DNA from: an uncultured Rhizobiaceae bacterium
GTDB taxonomy: Bacteria; Pseudomonadota; Alphaproteobacteria; Rhizobiales; Rhizobiaceae
DNA length: 64,000 bases
Assembly: GCA_947259295.1 (NCBI GenBank)
Contig: CAMYMG010000058.1
Span: 124,001 to 188,000, forward strand
Direction of reading: 5' to 3'
The position numbers and the translations under genes are program-made. Every line of letters begins with the position of its first letter. Position 1 is the first letter of the stretch. The notes below the pieces were generated by a model. That model ran no database searches. It was not told the origin of the DNA and was given only the letters and a program-made list of their open reading frames with translations. Below are positions 53,183 through 63,239 of this stretch, piece after piece.

Positions 53183-54301
53183 ATGCGTGTTGTTCTGGAA
53201 CGCTCAAATCTCCTGAAGTCGCTCAACCACGTTCACCGCGTGGTGGAACGGCGCAACACCATTCCGATCCTTTCCAACGTGCTGCTTAACGCCACGGGCG
53301 CAAGCCTGGAAATGAAGGCAACCGACCTTGATCTCGAGGTAACCGAGGCGACGGCGGCGAAGGTCGAGACAGCTGGCGCGACCACGGTCCCCGCGCACCT
53401 ACTCTACGACATCGTCCGCAAGTTGCAGGACGGGTCGGAAATCATGCTTCGTACCGACGAGGACGGCGGCTCCATGTCGGTCGTTTCCGGGCGGTCGAGC
53501 TTCAAATTGCAGTGCCTGCCGCAGTCGGACTTTCCCGAACTGACAGCCGGCAGCTTCTCGCACATCTTCCGCATCGATTCAGCAGCGCTCAAGGGCCTCA
53601 TCGAGAAGACGCAATTCGCCATCTCGACTGAAGAGACGCGCTATTACCTCAACGGCATCTATTTTCACACGATCGAGTCCGGCGGCAAGCTCAAGCTGCG
53701 CTCGGTCGCGACGGATGGCCACCGGCTGGCACGGGCCGAGATGGACGCGCCGGCGGGCTCGGAAGGAATGCCGGGCATCATCATTCCGCGCAAGACGGTC
53801 AGTGAATTGCAGAAGCTGGTCGACGATCCGGATATCGCCGTCACCACCGAAGTGTCTGATACCAAGATTCGCTTCACCATCGGCAGCGTCGTGCTGACCT
53901 CGAAGCTGATCGACGGCACCTTCCCCGACTATCAGCGGGTCATTCCATCCGGCAACGACAAGGCGATGACCATCGACCGGCAGAGCTTTGCAGCGGCCGT
54001 CGATCGGGTTTCGACCATCTCTTCCGAGCGCGGACGCGCCGTGAAACTGTCGATCGCGGACGGCCAGTTGACTCTGGCGGTGACGAATCCCGATTCCGGC
54101 AGCGCGACCGAGGAACTTGCGGCCGACTATTCGTCCGATCCCATCGAAATCGGATTCAACGCGCGCTATCTTCTGGATGTTGCGGCGCAACTGTCGGGCA
54201 GTGAGGCGCGCTTCATGCTGGCCGACGCGGGATCCCCGACGCTGATCCAGGACACCGCCGATGAACACGCGCTCTATGTCCTCATGCCGATGCGGGTCTA
54301 G
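53183..54301 (+). CDS. dnaN: DNA polymerase III beta sliding clamp
   Basis: MRVVLERSNLLKSLNHVHRVVERRNTIPILSNVLL...HALYVLMPMRV. Confidence 0.97.
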   Translation: MRVVLERSNLLKSLNHVHRVVERRNTIPILSNVLLNATGASLEMKATDLDLEVTEATAAKVETAGATTVPAHLLYDIVRKLQDGSEIMLRTDEDGGSMSVVSGRSSFKLQCLPQSDFPELTAGSFSHIFRIDSAALKGLIEKTQFAISTEETRYYLNGIYFHTIESGGKLKLRSVATDGHRLARAEMDAPAGSEGMPGIIIPRKTVSELQKLVDDPDIAVTTEVSDTKIRFTIGSVVLTSKLIDGTFPDYQRVIPSGNDKAMTIDRQSFAAAVDRVSTISSERGRAVKLSIADGQLTLAVTNPDSGSATEELAADYSSDPIEIGFNARYLLDVAAQLSGSEARFMLADAGSPTLIQDTADEHALYVLMPMRV

Positions 54302-54353
54302 CCCGGCGCGTATCCATGCTGATTTATAGGCCGGTCAGGCGCCGTCACGCGTC

Positions 54354-55487
54354 ATGAATGCCTATGTCAGTAAGCTAACGCTTACGAATTTCCGGAACTA
54401 TGCCGCTTTGTCGTTGAATTTCGCGCCCGGGATGGTTGCGTTCAGCGGCGACAACGGCGCCGGCAAGACAAACCTTCTCGAAGCGGTGTCGCTGCTGGCC
54501 CCTGGGCGCGGGCTGCGGCGCGCGAGCTACGACGAGATGGCTCGCGAGGGTCAATCCGATGGCTTTGCCATTCATGCGGTGGTTGCCGGCAATGGCGACG
54601 AAAGCGAAATCGGCACAGGCACGGCCGGAATGGATCTCGCCGCAGAGTCCGGCCGCAGGGTCCGCATAAACGCCACGCCGAAACCCGCCGAGAGCATGCT
54701 CGAATGGCTGCGCGTGATGTGGATCACGCCGTCGATGGATGCGCTGTTCACCGGCCCGGCTGCCGACCGCCGGCGATTTCTCGATCGCCTGGTGCTCGTT
54801 ACCGAACCGGGCCACGGCCAACGCTCGATTGCCTACGAAAAAGCGATGCGCAATCGTAAACGCCTGCTTACGGATGGATCGAACGACCGATCCTGGTTCG
54901 AGGCGATCGAGGCTCAAATGGCGGAATCGGGCACGGCCATCGCTGCCGCCCGGGTGGAGACGCTCCGGCTCCTCGCGTCGATGATAGCCGCCCTTCCGGA
55001 TGGTCCTTTCCCGCACGCCGATCTGGCTCTCGCAGGCACACTGGAAGGCAGGATCGGCGAGCTTCCGGCCGTCGATGTCGAAGAAGAATTCCGCAGGGCT
55101 CTTGCCGCCGGGCGCGAGCGCGACCGGACCGCGGGGAGGACGCTCGAGGGGCCGCACCGCTCCGACCTCCTGGTGCGGCATCGCCCCAAGGATATGCCGG
55201 CAGAACTCTGCTCGACGGGCGAGCAGAAAGCGCTGCTCATCGGCATCATCCTCTCGCACGCAAGGCTTTGCGGCGACGTGTTCGGCAACGTGCCTGTGCT
55301 GCTTCTCGACGAGATTGCCGCGCATCTTGACGCCGGCCGGCGTGCGGCGCTGTTCTCGATCCTGGAGGATCTAGGCTGCCAGGCCTTCATGACAGGTACC
55401 GATGCCTCTCTCTTCGCGAGCATCAGGGGTCGGGCGCAATTTTTGACCGTCGATCAAGGTGCGGTGCGGGAGTCGGAAGCCCGCTGA
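54354..55487 (+). CDS. recF: DNA replication and repair protein RecF
   Basis: LTLTNFRNYAALSLNFAPGMVAFSGDNGAGKTNLLEAVSLLAPGRGLRRA. Confidence 0.96.
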   Translation: MNAYVSKLTLTNFRNYAALSLNFAPGMVAFSGDNGAGKTNLLEAVSLLAPGRGLRRASYDEMAREGQSDGFAIHAVVAGNGDESEIGTGTAGMDLAAESGRRVRINATPKPAESMLEWLRVMWITPSMDALFTGPAADRRRFLDRLVLVTEPGHGQRSIAYEKAMRNRKRLLTDGSNDRSWFEAIEAQMAESGTAIAAARVETLRLLASMIAALPDGPFPHADLALAGTLEGRIGELPAVDVEEEFRRALAAGRERDRTAGRTLEGPHRSDLLVRHRPKDMPAELCSTGEQKALLIGIILSHARLCGDVFGNVPVLLLDEIAAHLDAGRRAALFSILEDLGCQAFMTGTDASLFASIRGRAQFLTVDQGAVRESEAR

Positions 55488-55518
55488 CATTGCCCGCGTG
55501 CAGCGATATGCTTGCCCC

Positions 55519-56271
55519 ATGAATGCTCCCTTCTCACCCGAAGAACTCGAACGCTACGCGCGCCACATCGTGCTTCCGGAGATCGGCGGCGCGGGCCAGC
55601 AGAAACTGAAACGCGCCCGCGTGCTGGTAATCGGCGCAGGCGGGCTCGGCGCCCCGGTCCTGCAATATCTGGCAGCTGCCGGCGTCGGCACGCTCGGTAT
55701 CGTGGACGACGACACGGTGTCGCTCTCCAACCTGCAGCGCCAGATCATCCATGACACCGAGGCGGTCGGTATGCCGAAGCTTGACAGCGCGGCCTCCGCC
55801 ATCCGGCGCATCAATCCGACCATCGAGGTCGAACTCCACCCGATGCGCATCGACACGGCAAATGCGCGCGACCTGGTGGCCCGCTACGACATGGTCGCGG
55901 ACGGTTCGGACAATTTCGACACACGCTATGCGGTTGCCGATGCATGTGCGGCGGAATCACGCCCCCTCGTGCATGCCGCCGTTGGCCGGTTCGACGGCAG
56001 CGTGACGGTGCTTGAACCTTACGCGACCGGCAAGGACGGGCAGCAGAACCCGTCATACCGCGATCTCTTTCCCGAACCGCCTCCGGCCGGCCTCGTGCCC
56101 TCCTGTGCGGAAGCCGGCATCATCGGCGCGCTGACCGGCGTGATCGGCACGCTGCAGGCGGTGGAGGTCATCAAGCTGATCGTCGGCATCGGCGAACCGC
56201 TGGTTGGCCGCCTGCTGCTCTACGATGCCCTGGCGGCGCGTTTCGACACGATCCGATACAAGCGGTCGTGA
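55519..56271 (+). CDS. moeB: HesA/MoeB/ThiF-family adenylyltransferase
   Basis: YARHIVLPEIGGAGQQKLKRARVLVIGAGGLGAPVLQYLAAAGVGTLGIVDDDTVSLSNLQRQIIH. Confidence 0.92.
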   Translation: MNAPFSPEELERYARHIVLPEIGGAGQQKLKRARVLVIGAGGLGAPVLQYLAAAGVGTLGIVDDDTVSLSNLQRQIIHDTEAVGMPKLDSAASAIRRINPTIEVELHPMRIDTANARDLVARYDMVADGSDNFDTRYAVADACAAESRPLVHAAVGRFDGSVTVLEPYATGKDGQQNPSYRDLFPEPPPAGLVPSCAEAGIIGALTGVIGTLQAVEVIKLIVGIGEPLVGRLLLYDALAARFDTIRYKRS

Positions 56272-56343
56272 AATTCGCCATCCGCTTCCCGACCGCCGGT
56301 CCATTGGCCCCGGCATCCAGACTGATTGCCGGGAGGAGCTTCC

Positions 56344-57603
56344 TTGACCCTCGAACTGTCTGACGATGAACGGAGCATCGCGGCGGGAAGCCGAGGGGCT
56401 GGCGCCGCCATGGCGCTAAGGATTGTCGCCGACAGCGCACGTCTGCTCGGCGCCCCCCGGCTCATTCCGATAGAATCGGCCCATATAGACGGTGCTCTTT
56501 ATCATGGCGATTCCGGCACCATCTTTGCCGAAAGGCTGGTCGACGGCGACGCCACTGTCTCGGTTCGGGCAACGCTCAATGTCGGCGCGCTCGACCTGAT
56601 GGGCTGCTCGCGTGTCCGGCTGGAAGAGCCGGCGAGAGGCATGGCGCGGCGCATGATGGAGGCATACCGCAAGCTCGGTTGCGAACAGAGCTGGACCTGC
56701 GCTCCCTACCAGGCCGGGCATCGGCCGGAGCGCGGTAGCGACGTTGCGTGGGGCGAATCCAACGCCGTTGTGTTCTGCAATTCCGTTCTGGGCGCCCGCA
56801 CCAACCGCTACGGAGACTTCCTCGACATCGCCTGCGCCATCGCCGGAAAGGCGCCGGATTATGGCCTGCACCGCCCGGAAAACCGGCGGGCCACGATCGT
56901 CTTTGACGTCTCCGCCCTGCCCGCGTCCTTTCTCGGCTCGGAAATCGCCTGGCCGGTGCTGGGCAGCCTTTACGGCAGGGAGATCGGCAACGCTGTTGGT
57001 GTCGTCACCGGTGTTTCAGCCGATCCGGGCGAGGATGCCCTGAAGGCCTTCGGCGCAGCCGCCGCGTCGTCCGGCGCGGTTGGCCTTTTCCACATCGCCG
57101 GCGTGACGCCCGAAGCACAGGATGTTGGCACGGCACTGGGCGGTGTAGCTCCGGAGGCAACGATCCACGTTACCCGCGAGATGGCGTCAGATGCGCAGTC
57201 TCGATTGTCGACCGCAGGAAAAACCGAGACGATCGACGCCGTGGCGATCGGCAGCCCGCATCTGTCCCTGGCAGAGTTCGACATGCTCGAAAACTTTATC
57301 GCCGGGCGGCGGCTGCGTGTGCCGATCCATGCCTGCACCGGTCGGCATGTCGTTTCCGAGCTGGACAGGGCGGGGCGCCGCAAGGCTCTGGAAGAACTTG
57401 GCGTGGTCGTGGTCGCCGACACCTGCGTCGTCGTCACGCCGATCCTTTCGGACAATCCAGGCGGCGTGCTGATGACCAATTCCGGCAAGTTCGCGCATTA
57501 CGCACCCGGCAACACCGGCTACTCCGTTCTCTACGCCTCCCTAGCCGACTGCGTCGAAAGCGCCGTCTCCGGCAAACCTTTCCTTACGGAACTCGCCCGA
57601 TGA
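56344..57603 (+). CDS. aconitase X catalytic domain (large subunit) protein
   Basis: AcnX-like ECGANSVVF equivalent GESNAVVFCNSVLGARTNRYGDFLD; YGLHRPENRRAT; TTG start inferred. Confidence 0.85.
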   Translation: MTLELSDDERSIAAGSRGAGAAMALRIVADSARLLGAPRLIPIESAHIDGALYHGDSGTIFAERLVDGDATVSVRATLNVGALDLMGCSRVRLEEPARGMARRMMEAYRKLGCEQSWTCAPYQAGHRPERGSDVAWGESNAVVFCNSVLGARTNRYGDFLDIACAIAGKAPDYGLHRPENRRATIVFDVSALPASFLGSEIAWPVLGSLYGREIGNAVGVVTGVSADPGEDALKAFGAAAASSGAVGLFHIAGVTPEAQDVGTALGGVAPEATIHVTREMASDAQSRLSTAGKTETIDAVAIGSPHLSLAEFDMLENFIAGRRLRVPIHACTGRHVVSELDRAGRRKALEELGVVVVADTCVVVTPILSDNPGGVLMTNSGKFAHYAPGNTGYSVLYASLADCVESAVSGKPFLTELAR

Positions 57604-58016
57604 ATACCGTAGGCGGTGAGGTCCTCGTTGCAGGTTTGGGTGGCGCCGGAGTTGGCCTGGTGCTGACCGCACCGATCAGCTTCTGGGGCGGCATCGACCC
57701 GGCGAGCGGCAGGGTATCCGACGTCCGCCACCCGGAGCACGGCGCTTCAATAGCCGGCAAGGTGATTTTCCTTCCTGGCACCATCGGCTCGTCGTCCGCT
57801 TCCGCCGTCCTGCTCGAACTCGTCCACAATGGACACGCGCCGGCGGCGCTCATCCTGCACGAACCCGACGCAATCCTGCTCCTAGGGCTCATCGTTGCAC
57901 GCGAGATGGGTTGGCCGCCGCCCGTCGCGCTGCGGTTGGATCGCGGGAACTTCGATCGCTTCAGTGGCCGGCGCGTGTCGGTCACAAGCGACGGGATGGT
58001 GCAGGTGGAAGCCTAG
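57600..58016 (+). CDS. aconitase X swivel domain (DUF126-like small subunit) protein
   Basis: ISFWGGIDPASGRVSDVRHPEHGASIAGKVIFLPGTIGSSSASAVLLELV; overlaps large subunit by 4 bp. Confidence 0.88.
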   Translation: MNTVGGEVLVAGLGGAGVGLVLTAPISFWGGIDPASGRVSDVRHPEHGASIAGKVIFLPGTIGSSSASAVLLELVHNGHAPAALILHEPDAILLLGLIVAREMGWPPPVALRLDRGNFDRFSGRRVSVTSDGMVQVEA

Positions 58017-59014
58017 ATCTTCTGCGGCAATACGCGGTCCGGCGGCCGGTGGCCGTCGACATGGGCGCGTATGTTGATGATCACCTTCTCGCCCATGTCG
58101 ATGCGGCCCTCGATGGTGGCCGAGCCCATATGCGGCAGGATGACGACCTTGCCCTGCTTGGCGAGCTTGACGAGCTTTGGATTGACCGCCGGCTCGTGCT
58201 CGAACACATCGAGCCCGGCGCCTGCCAGCTTTCCTTCCTGCAGCATGCCGACGAGAGCGTCCTCGTCGATCAGGTCGCCGCGGGCGGTGTTCACCAGATA
58301 GGCGGACGGCTGCATCAGCGCCAAGCGGCGCGCCGAAAGGAGATGGAAGGTTGCCGGCGTCGACGGGCAATTGACGGAGATGATGTCCATGCGGGCGAGC
58401 ATCTGGTCGAGGCTCTCCCAGTAGGTAGCCTCCAGCGCGTCCTCGACCGCGGGCAGCACGCGGTGGCGGTTGTGATAGTGAATCGACAGCCCGAAGGCCT
58501 TCGCGCGCCGGGCCACGGCCGTTCCGATGCGGCCCATGCCGACGATGCCGAGCCGCTTGCCCCATATCCGCCGGCCAAGCATCCAGGTGGGCGACCAGCC
58601 GCTCCATTTTCCCGAACCGTCGAGCACGTTCGCGCCCTCGGTCAGCCGGCGCGGCACGGTCAGGATCAGCGCCATTGTCATGTCGGCCGTATCCTCGGTC
58701 AGCACGTTCGGCGTGTTGGTGACCGAAATGCCCCTGCGGGCGGCGGCGGCGACATCGATCCTGTCAACGCCATTGCCGAAATTCGCGATCAGCTTGAGAT
58801 TTTCGCCGGCCTGCGCAATCAGCGCTTCGTCGATGCGGTCGGTGATCGTCGGAACGAGAACGTCCGCCTCCTTCATGGCCGCAACCAGTTCCGGCTGGCT
58901 CATCGGGCGGTCGTCGACATTCAGGCGCGCGTCGAAAAGCTCGCGCATGCGCGTTTCCACGGGGTCGGGCAGTTTGCGCGTAATGACGACGAGAGGCTTC
59001 TTCTTGCCCGCCAT
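58013..59014 (-). CDS. D-2-hydroxyacid dehydrogenase (glyoxylate reductase-like)
   Basis: LGIVGMGRIGTAVARRAKAFGLSIHYHNRHR, NTARGDLIDEDALVGMLQEGKLAGAGLDVFEHEP. Confidence 0.92.
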   Translation of the reverse strand: MAGKKKPLVVITRKLPDPVETRMRELFDARLNVDDRPMSQPELVAAMKEADVLVPTITDRIDEALIAQAGENLKLIANFGNGVDRIDVAAAARRGISVTNTPNVLTEDTADMTMALILTVPRRLTEGANVLDGSGKWSGWSPTWMLGRRIWGKRLGIVGMGRIGTAVARRAKAFGLSIHYHNRHRVLPAVEDALEATYWESLDQMLARMDIISVNCPSTPATFHLLSARRLALMQPSAYLVNTARGDLIDEDALVGMLQEGKLAGAGLDVFEHEPAVNPKLVKLAKQGKVVILPHMGSATIEGRIDMGEKVIINIRAHVDGHRPPDRVLPQKI

Positions 59015-59181
59015 TGTTTCCTCGAACCCGGATCTGTTTCAGACCTCTTTAACCAAGACAGGCGACACTGGACCGGCCCGGCAAGGCTGACTGTGTAACA
59101 AGCAGATTCACCGATGACAAAGAAAAAGGGCGCGCCGTTTCGGGTAATTGAGCGGCGCTGATTTCGACCAGAGGAACCGAC

Positions 59182-59745
59182 GTGTCCAGTTTTGCCACCC
59201 TCAGTCTGACGATAAGCGCTGCCCTGGTCGGCCTTGGCCTTATCGCCCCGTCCCATCCATCCTTCGTGGCGCATGCGGCGCCGCCCGCCCAGGACATTTC
59301 GCGCGGCCCGAGCGGCCTGCCGCTCCCCCGATTCGTCAGCCTGAAGTCCGGTCGGGTCAATTCCCGTATAGGACCCGGCATCAACTACTCGGTCGAATGG
59401 CTCTATTTGAAGCCCGGTCTGCCGATGGAAGTCATCCAGGAATATGACAACTGGCGCCGCGTTCGCGACGCCGATGGCTCGGAGGGGTGGGTCAACCAGT
59501 CGCTGCTGTCGGGGCGCCGCACCGCCATCGCCGCCCCGTGGCAGAAGGGCAAGGATGCGCGCATCGACCTGCTTGCCGAACCCGACGAGTCAGCACGCGT
59601 CCTGGCGATGCTCGAACCCGGCGTCATCGGCACGATTCGCGCGTGCGACGGCAAATGGTGCGAAATGACCTTTGACGGCCACACGGGCTGGATCAGCCAG
59701 TCGCAGGTCTGGGGCGCCTATCCAGGCGAGCTCGTCAAGGACTGA
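59182..59745 (+). CDS. secreted SH3-domain (DUF1058-like) protein
   Basis: Signal peptide; LPRFVSLKSGRVNSRIGPGINYSVEWLYLKPGLPMEVIQEYDNWRRVRDADGSEGWVNQSLLSG; GTG start. Confidence 0.87.
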   Translation: MSSFATLSLTISAALVGLGLIAPSHPSFVAHAAPPAQDISRGPSGLPLPRFVSLKSGRVNSRIGPGINYSVEWLYLKPGLPMEVIQEYDNWRRVRDADGSEGWVNQSLLSGRRTAIAAPWQKGKDARIDLLAEPDESARVLAMLEPGVIGTIRACDGKWCEMTFDGHTGWISQSQVWGAYPGELVKD

Positions 59746-59874
59746 CCAAGCGCGTCGTAGCTTCGAGTTACCCAACGCGATGCCGCGCGTGCAAAGCCCG
59801 CCTTGTGAAATATACCGGCGGCAGCGGATAAATCAGGATTGAAGCTGTAGCAGGCTGCGCCCGATCAGCGGAAC

Positions 59875-60306
59875 TTACTTGGCCCGCTTCGGGCGAAGCC
59901 GCACCACGATATCGACATTGGCGATTTCCATGCCTTCGGGGGGTTCGGGCAGGTTGACGATCTCGACCGGACCGGCCGCAATGTCGAAAATCCTGTTCTC
60001 GCCCTCGATGAAGAAATGGTGGTGATCGGAGGTATTGGTGTCGAAGTAGGTCTTCGATCCTTCGACAGCCAGAATGCGCAGCAGGCCCGCTTCGGTGAAC
60101 TGGTGCAGGGCGTTGTAGACTGTCGCCAGGGAAACAGGCACGCCAGCGGCCAGTGCTTCCTCATGCAGTTCCTCGGCGGAAAGGTGCCGGTCGCCTTTGG
60201 CAAACAGCAAGTTGCCCAGCGCCACGCGCTGACGCGTCGGGCGCAGGCCTGCATCCCGAACGCGCTTGTCCACAGCTACCATTTCATCCCGGACCTTGGA
60301 GTCCAT
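59875..60306 (-). CDS. irr: Fur-family iron response regulator Irr
   Basis: Fur fold (LRPTRQRVALGNLLF...VSLATVYNALHQFTEAGLL), DHHHFF histidine cluster; divergent from fabA; start Met at 60306. Confidence 0.9.
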   Translation of the reverse strand: MDSKVRDEMVAVDKRVRDAGLRPTRQRVALGNLLFAKGDRHLSAEELHEEALAAGVPVSLATVYNALHQFTEAGLLRILAVEGSKTYFDTNTSDHHHFFIEGENRIFDIAAGPVEIVNLPEPPEGMEIANVDIVVRLRPKRAK

Positions 60307-60536
60307 CACACCTCGAACAGGGGCTCCCATACGACAGCGCACGGCAATCAAACCGTGCGCTTCAACGGACCCGCTTGATTTTCAATATATTCGCTCGTGC
60401 CCAAGCGATCAATAGCGCGCATTGACCCTGGCGTTCGGGCACGATAATCGCTGTCGGCGCTTTCCGCTGGCAAGCGGATTGTGGTAGCTACGAAACGACA
60501 AGGGTGCCAGAGCGCCCGACAACGGGGAAACGATTG

Positions 60537-61055
60537 ATGGCGGCTTCGAAGACCAGCTACAATTACGAGGAATTGCTGGCCTGCGCTCGGGGAGAAATAT
60601 TCGGTCCTGAAAACGCCCAGTTGCCCTACCCGCCGATGCTGATGTTCAACCGCATCACCGAAGTGAGCGAGGACGGCGGCGAATTCGGCAAGGGGTTCAT
60701 CCGGGCAGAGCTCGATATCCACCCCGATCTCTGGTTCTTTCCCTGCCACTTCCTCAAGGATCCCGTCATGCCTGGATGCCTCGGGCTAGACGCCATGTGG
60801 CAGCTCAGCGGTTTCTTCCTCTGCTGGCTCGGCGAGCCCGGCAAGGGACGCGCACTCTCCACCGGCGAAGTCAAGTTCACCGGCATGGTGACGCCAGCCA
60901 CCAAGAAGGTCGAGTACGGGGTGGATTTCAAGCGCATCGTCCGCGGCCGGCTGGTGCTCGGCATCGGCGACGGCTGGTTGAAGGCCGATGGCGAAACCAT
61001 ATACCGGGCTACCGACCTTCGGGTCGGCCTGTTCAAACAAGCCGCAGCGGCCTGA
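60537..61055 (+). CDS. fabA: 3-hydroxydecanoyl-ACP dehydratase/isomerase
   Basis: [49 protein letters not shown]. Confidence 0.96.
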   Translation: MAASKTSYNYEELLACARGEIFGPENAQLPYPPMLMFNRITEVSEDGGEFGKGFIRAELDIHPDLWFFPCHFLKDPVMPGCLGLDAMWQLSGFFLCWLGEPGKGRALSTGEVKFTGMVTPATKKVEYGVDFKRIVRGRLVLGIGDGWLKADGETIYRATDLRVGLFKQAAAA

Positions 61056-61084
61056 CGGCCTGGCTTGACTGCAAGGAGTTTGAG

Positions 61085-62305
61085 ATGAGACGGGTCGTCG
61101 TCACAGGCCTCGGAATCGTGTCGTCCATCGGCGACAATGCAACCGAAGTCCAAGCCTCGCTACGCGATGCCAAATCCGGCATCAGCTATTCCGAATCCTT
61201 TGCGGAGCACGGTTTCCGCTGCCATGTCTGGGGCGAGCCGAAGCTCGATCCGGCGCCACTGATCGACCGGCGCGCGCTGCGCTTCCTGGCCAAGGGTGGG
61301 CAGTGGAACCACGTCGCCATGGACCAGGCAATCGCCGATTCCGGGCTGGAAGAGTCAGACGTCACCAACGAGCGAACCGGCATCGTCATGGGTTCGGGCG
61401 GTCCGTCCACGACCGTCATCATGGAAGCCGCCGACATCACCCGCAAGAACGGCAGCCCCAAGCGCATCGGCCCATTCGCCGTGCCGAAAGGCATGTCATC
61501 GACGGCATCGGCGACGCTCGCGACCTGGTTCAAGATCCACGGCGTCAATTACTCGATCTCGTCGGCCTGCTCGACGTCGGCGCATTGCATCGGCAATGGC
61601 TACGAACTGATCCAGTGGGGCAAGCAGGACGTGATCTTTGCCGGCGGCCACGAGGATCTGCACTGGTCGATGTCGAACCTCTTCGACGCGATGGGCGCCA
61701 TGTCCTCCAAGTTCAACGACCGGCCGGAGGTCGCATCGCGGGCCTACGACGTCGACCGTGACGGCTTCGTCATCGCTGGCGGCGCCGGCGTTCTGGTGCT
61801 TGAGGAACTGGAGCATGCCAAGGCCCGCGGCGCCAAGATCTACGCCGAAGTCGTGGGTTACGGCGCAACGTCGGACGGCTACGATATGGTAGCGCCATCC
61901 GGCGAAGGTGCCGTGCGCTGCATGCGCCAAGCCTTGGCAACGGTCTCGGGCCCGGTCGACTACATCAATACCCACGGCACGTCGACGCCCGTCGGCGACT
62001 CGCGTGAGATGGCAGCGATCCGGGAAGTCTTCGGCGAGAACATGCCGAATATCAGCTCGACCAAGTCGCTTACCGGTCACTCGCTCGGCGCAGCCGGCGT
62101 ACAGGAATCGATCTATTCGATCCTGATGATGCAGGGTGGCTTCATCGGCGAAAGCGCTCATATCGAAACGCTCGATCCCGAATTCGAGGGCATGCCGATC
62201 GTCCGCGAACGCATCGACAACGCCAAGATGGACCGGGTCCTGTCGAACTCGTTCGGCTTCGGTGGCACCAACGCGACGCTGGTGTTCCAGCGCTACGCCG
62301 CATAG
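61085..62305 (+). CDS. fabB: beta-ketoacyl-ACP synthase I
   Basis: [30 protein letters not shown] active-site Cys, [11 protein letters not shown]. Confidence 0.96.
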   Translation: MRRVVVTGLGIVSSIGDNATEVQASLRDAKSGISYSESFAEHGFRCHVWGEPKLDPAPLIDRRALRFLAKGGQWNHVAMDQAIADSGLEESDVTNERTGIVMGSGGPSTTVIMEAADITRKNGSPKRIGPFAVPKGMSSTASATLATWFKIHGVNYSISSACSTSAHCIGNGYELIQWGKQDVIFAGGHEDLHWSMSNLFDAMGAMSSKFNDRPEVASRAYDVDRDGFVIAGGAGVLVLEELEHAKARGAKIYAEVVGYGATSDGYDMVAPSGEGAVRCMRQALATVSGPVDYINTHGTSTPVGDSREMAAIREVFGENMPNISSTKSLTGHSLGAAGVQESIYSILMMQGGFIGESAHIETLDPEFEGMPIVRERIDNAKMDRVLSNSFGFGGTNATLVFQRYAA

Positions 62306-62315
62306 GAAATCGAGC

Positions 62316-63128
62316 ATGGGCCATTTGTTGCACGGCAAGCGCGGCCTGGTCATGGGGGTGGCAAACGACCACTCCATCGCCTGGGGCATAGCACGGCAAC
62401 TCGCGGAGCAAGGCGCCACGCTCGCCTTCACCTATCAGGGCGAGGCATTCGGGCGCCGGGTGAAGCCGCTCGCCGAACAGCTCGGCTCGACGCTCGTCCT
62501 GCCCTGCGACGTCGAGGACAGCGCTTCGATCTCCTCGGTGTTCGAAGCTCTCGGCAAGGAATGGGGCAGCATCGACTTCATCGTCCATGCCATCGGCTTT
62601 TCTGACAAGAACGAGCTGAAGGGGCTGTATGCCAACACCAGCCGCGACAATTTCATCCGTACCATGGTGATCTCGTGCTTTTCGTTCACCGAATGCGCGC
62701 GCCACGCGGCAGCACTCATGACGGCCGGCGGATCGATGATAACGCTGACCTATGCAGGGTCGACGCGCATCATGCCCAACTACAACGTGATGGGCGTTGC
62801 CAAGGCCGGTCTTGAGGCCTCGGTCCGGTATCTCGCCAACGATTTCGGGCCGCGCAATATCCGGGTCAACGCGCTTTCGGCCGGACCGATACGCACGCTT
62901 GCCGGTGCCGGTATCGCGGATTCACGCCAGATGCTGGCCTACCAGCAACGCAATTCTCCGCTCCGCCGCACAGTAACCATCGACGAGGTGGGCCGATCGG
63001 CACTCTATCTCGTCTCGGATCTGTCGACCGGCGTGACCGGTGAAGTGCACCATGTCGATTCGGGCTATCACATCGTGTCCATGCCGGCGCTTGAAGAACT
63101 CCGCCGCACCGAAGAGCCGCAGGGATAA
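62316..63128 (+). CDS. fabI: enoyl-ACP reductase
   Basis: GKRGLVMGVANDHSIAWGIARQLAEQGA; YNVMGVAKAGLEASVRYLA. Confidence 0.95.
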   Translation: MGHLLHGKRGLVMGVANDHSIAWGIARQLAEQGATLAFTYQGEAFGRRVKPLAEQLGSTLVLPCDVEDSASISSVFEALGKEWGSIDFIVHAIGFSDKNELKGLYANTSRDNFIRTMVISCFSFTECARHAAALMTAGGSMITLTYAGSTRIMPNYNVMGVAKAGLEASVRYLANDFGPRNIRVNALSAGPIRTLAGAGIADSRQMLAYQQRNSPLRRTVTIDEVGRSALYLVSDLSTGVTGEVHHVDSGYHIVSMPALEELRRTEEPQG

Positions 63129-63210
63129 TCTTCCGCTGTGCTTGCCGCGCAACTCAACCGGTAAAATTAAACTGGTTGGGCGAAACCGAATTTAAGGACA
63201 TTTGAGCTAG

Positions 63211-63233
63211 AAATCCCCGAAACCCGGGGATTT
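63211..63233 (+). repeat. perfect 9-bp inverted repeat just upstream of the GGDEF gene start
   Basis: AAATCCCCG-AAACC-CGGGGATTT, followed by TCTCTC and ATG at 63240. Confidence 0.8.
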
Positions 63234-63239
63234 TCTCTC

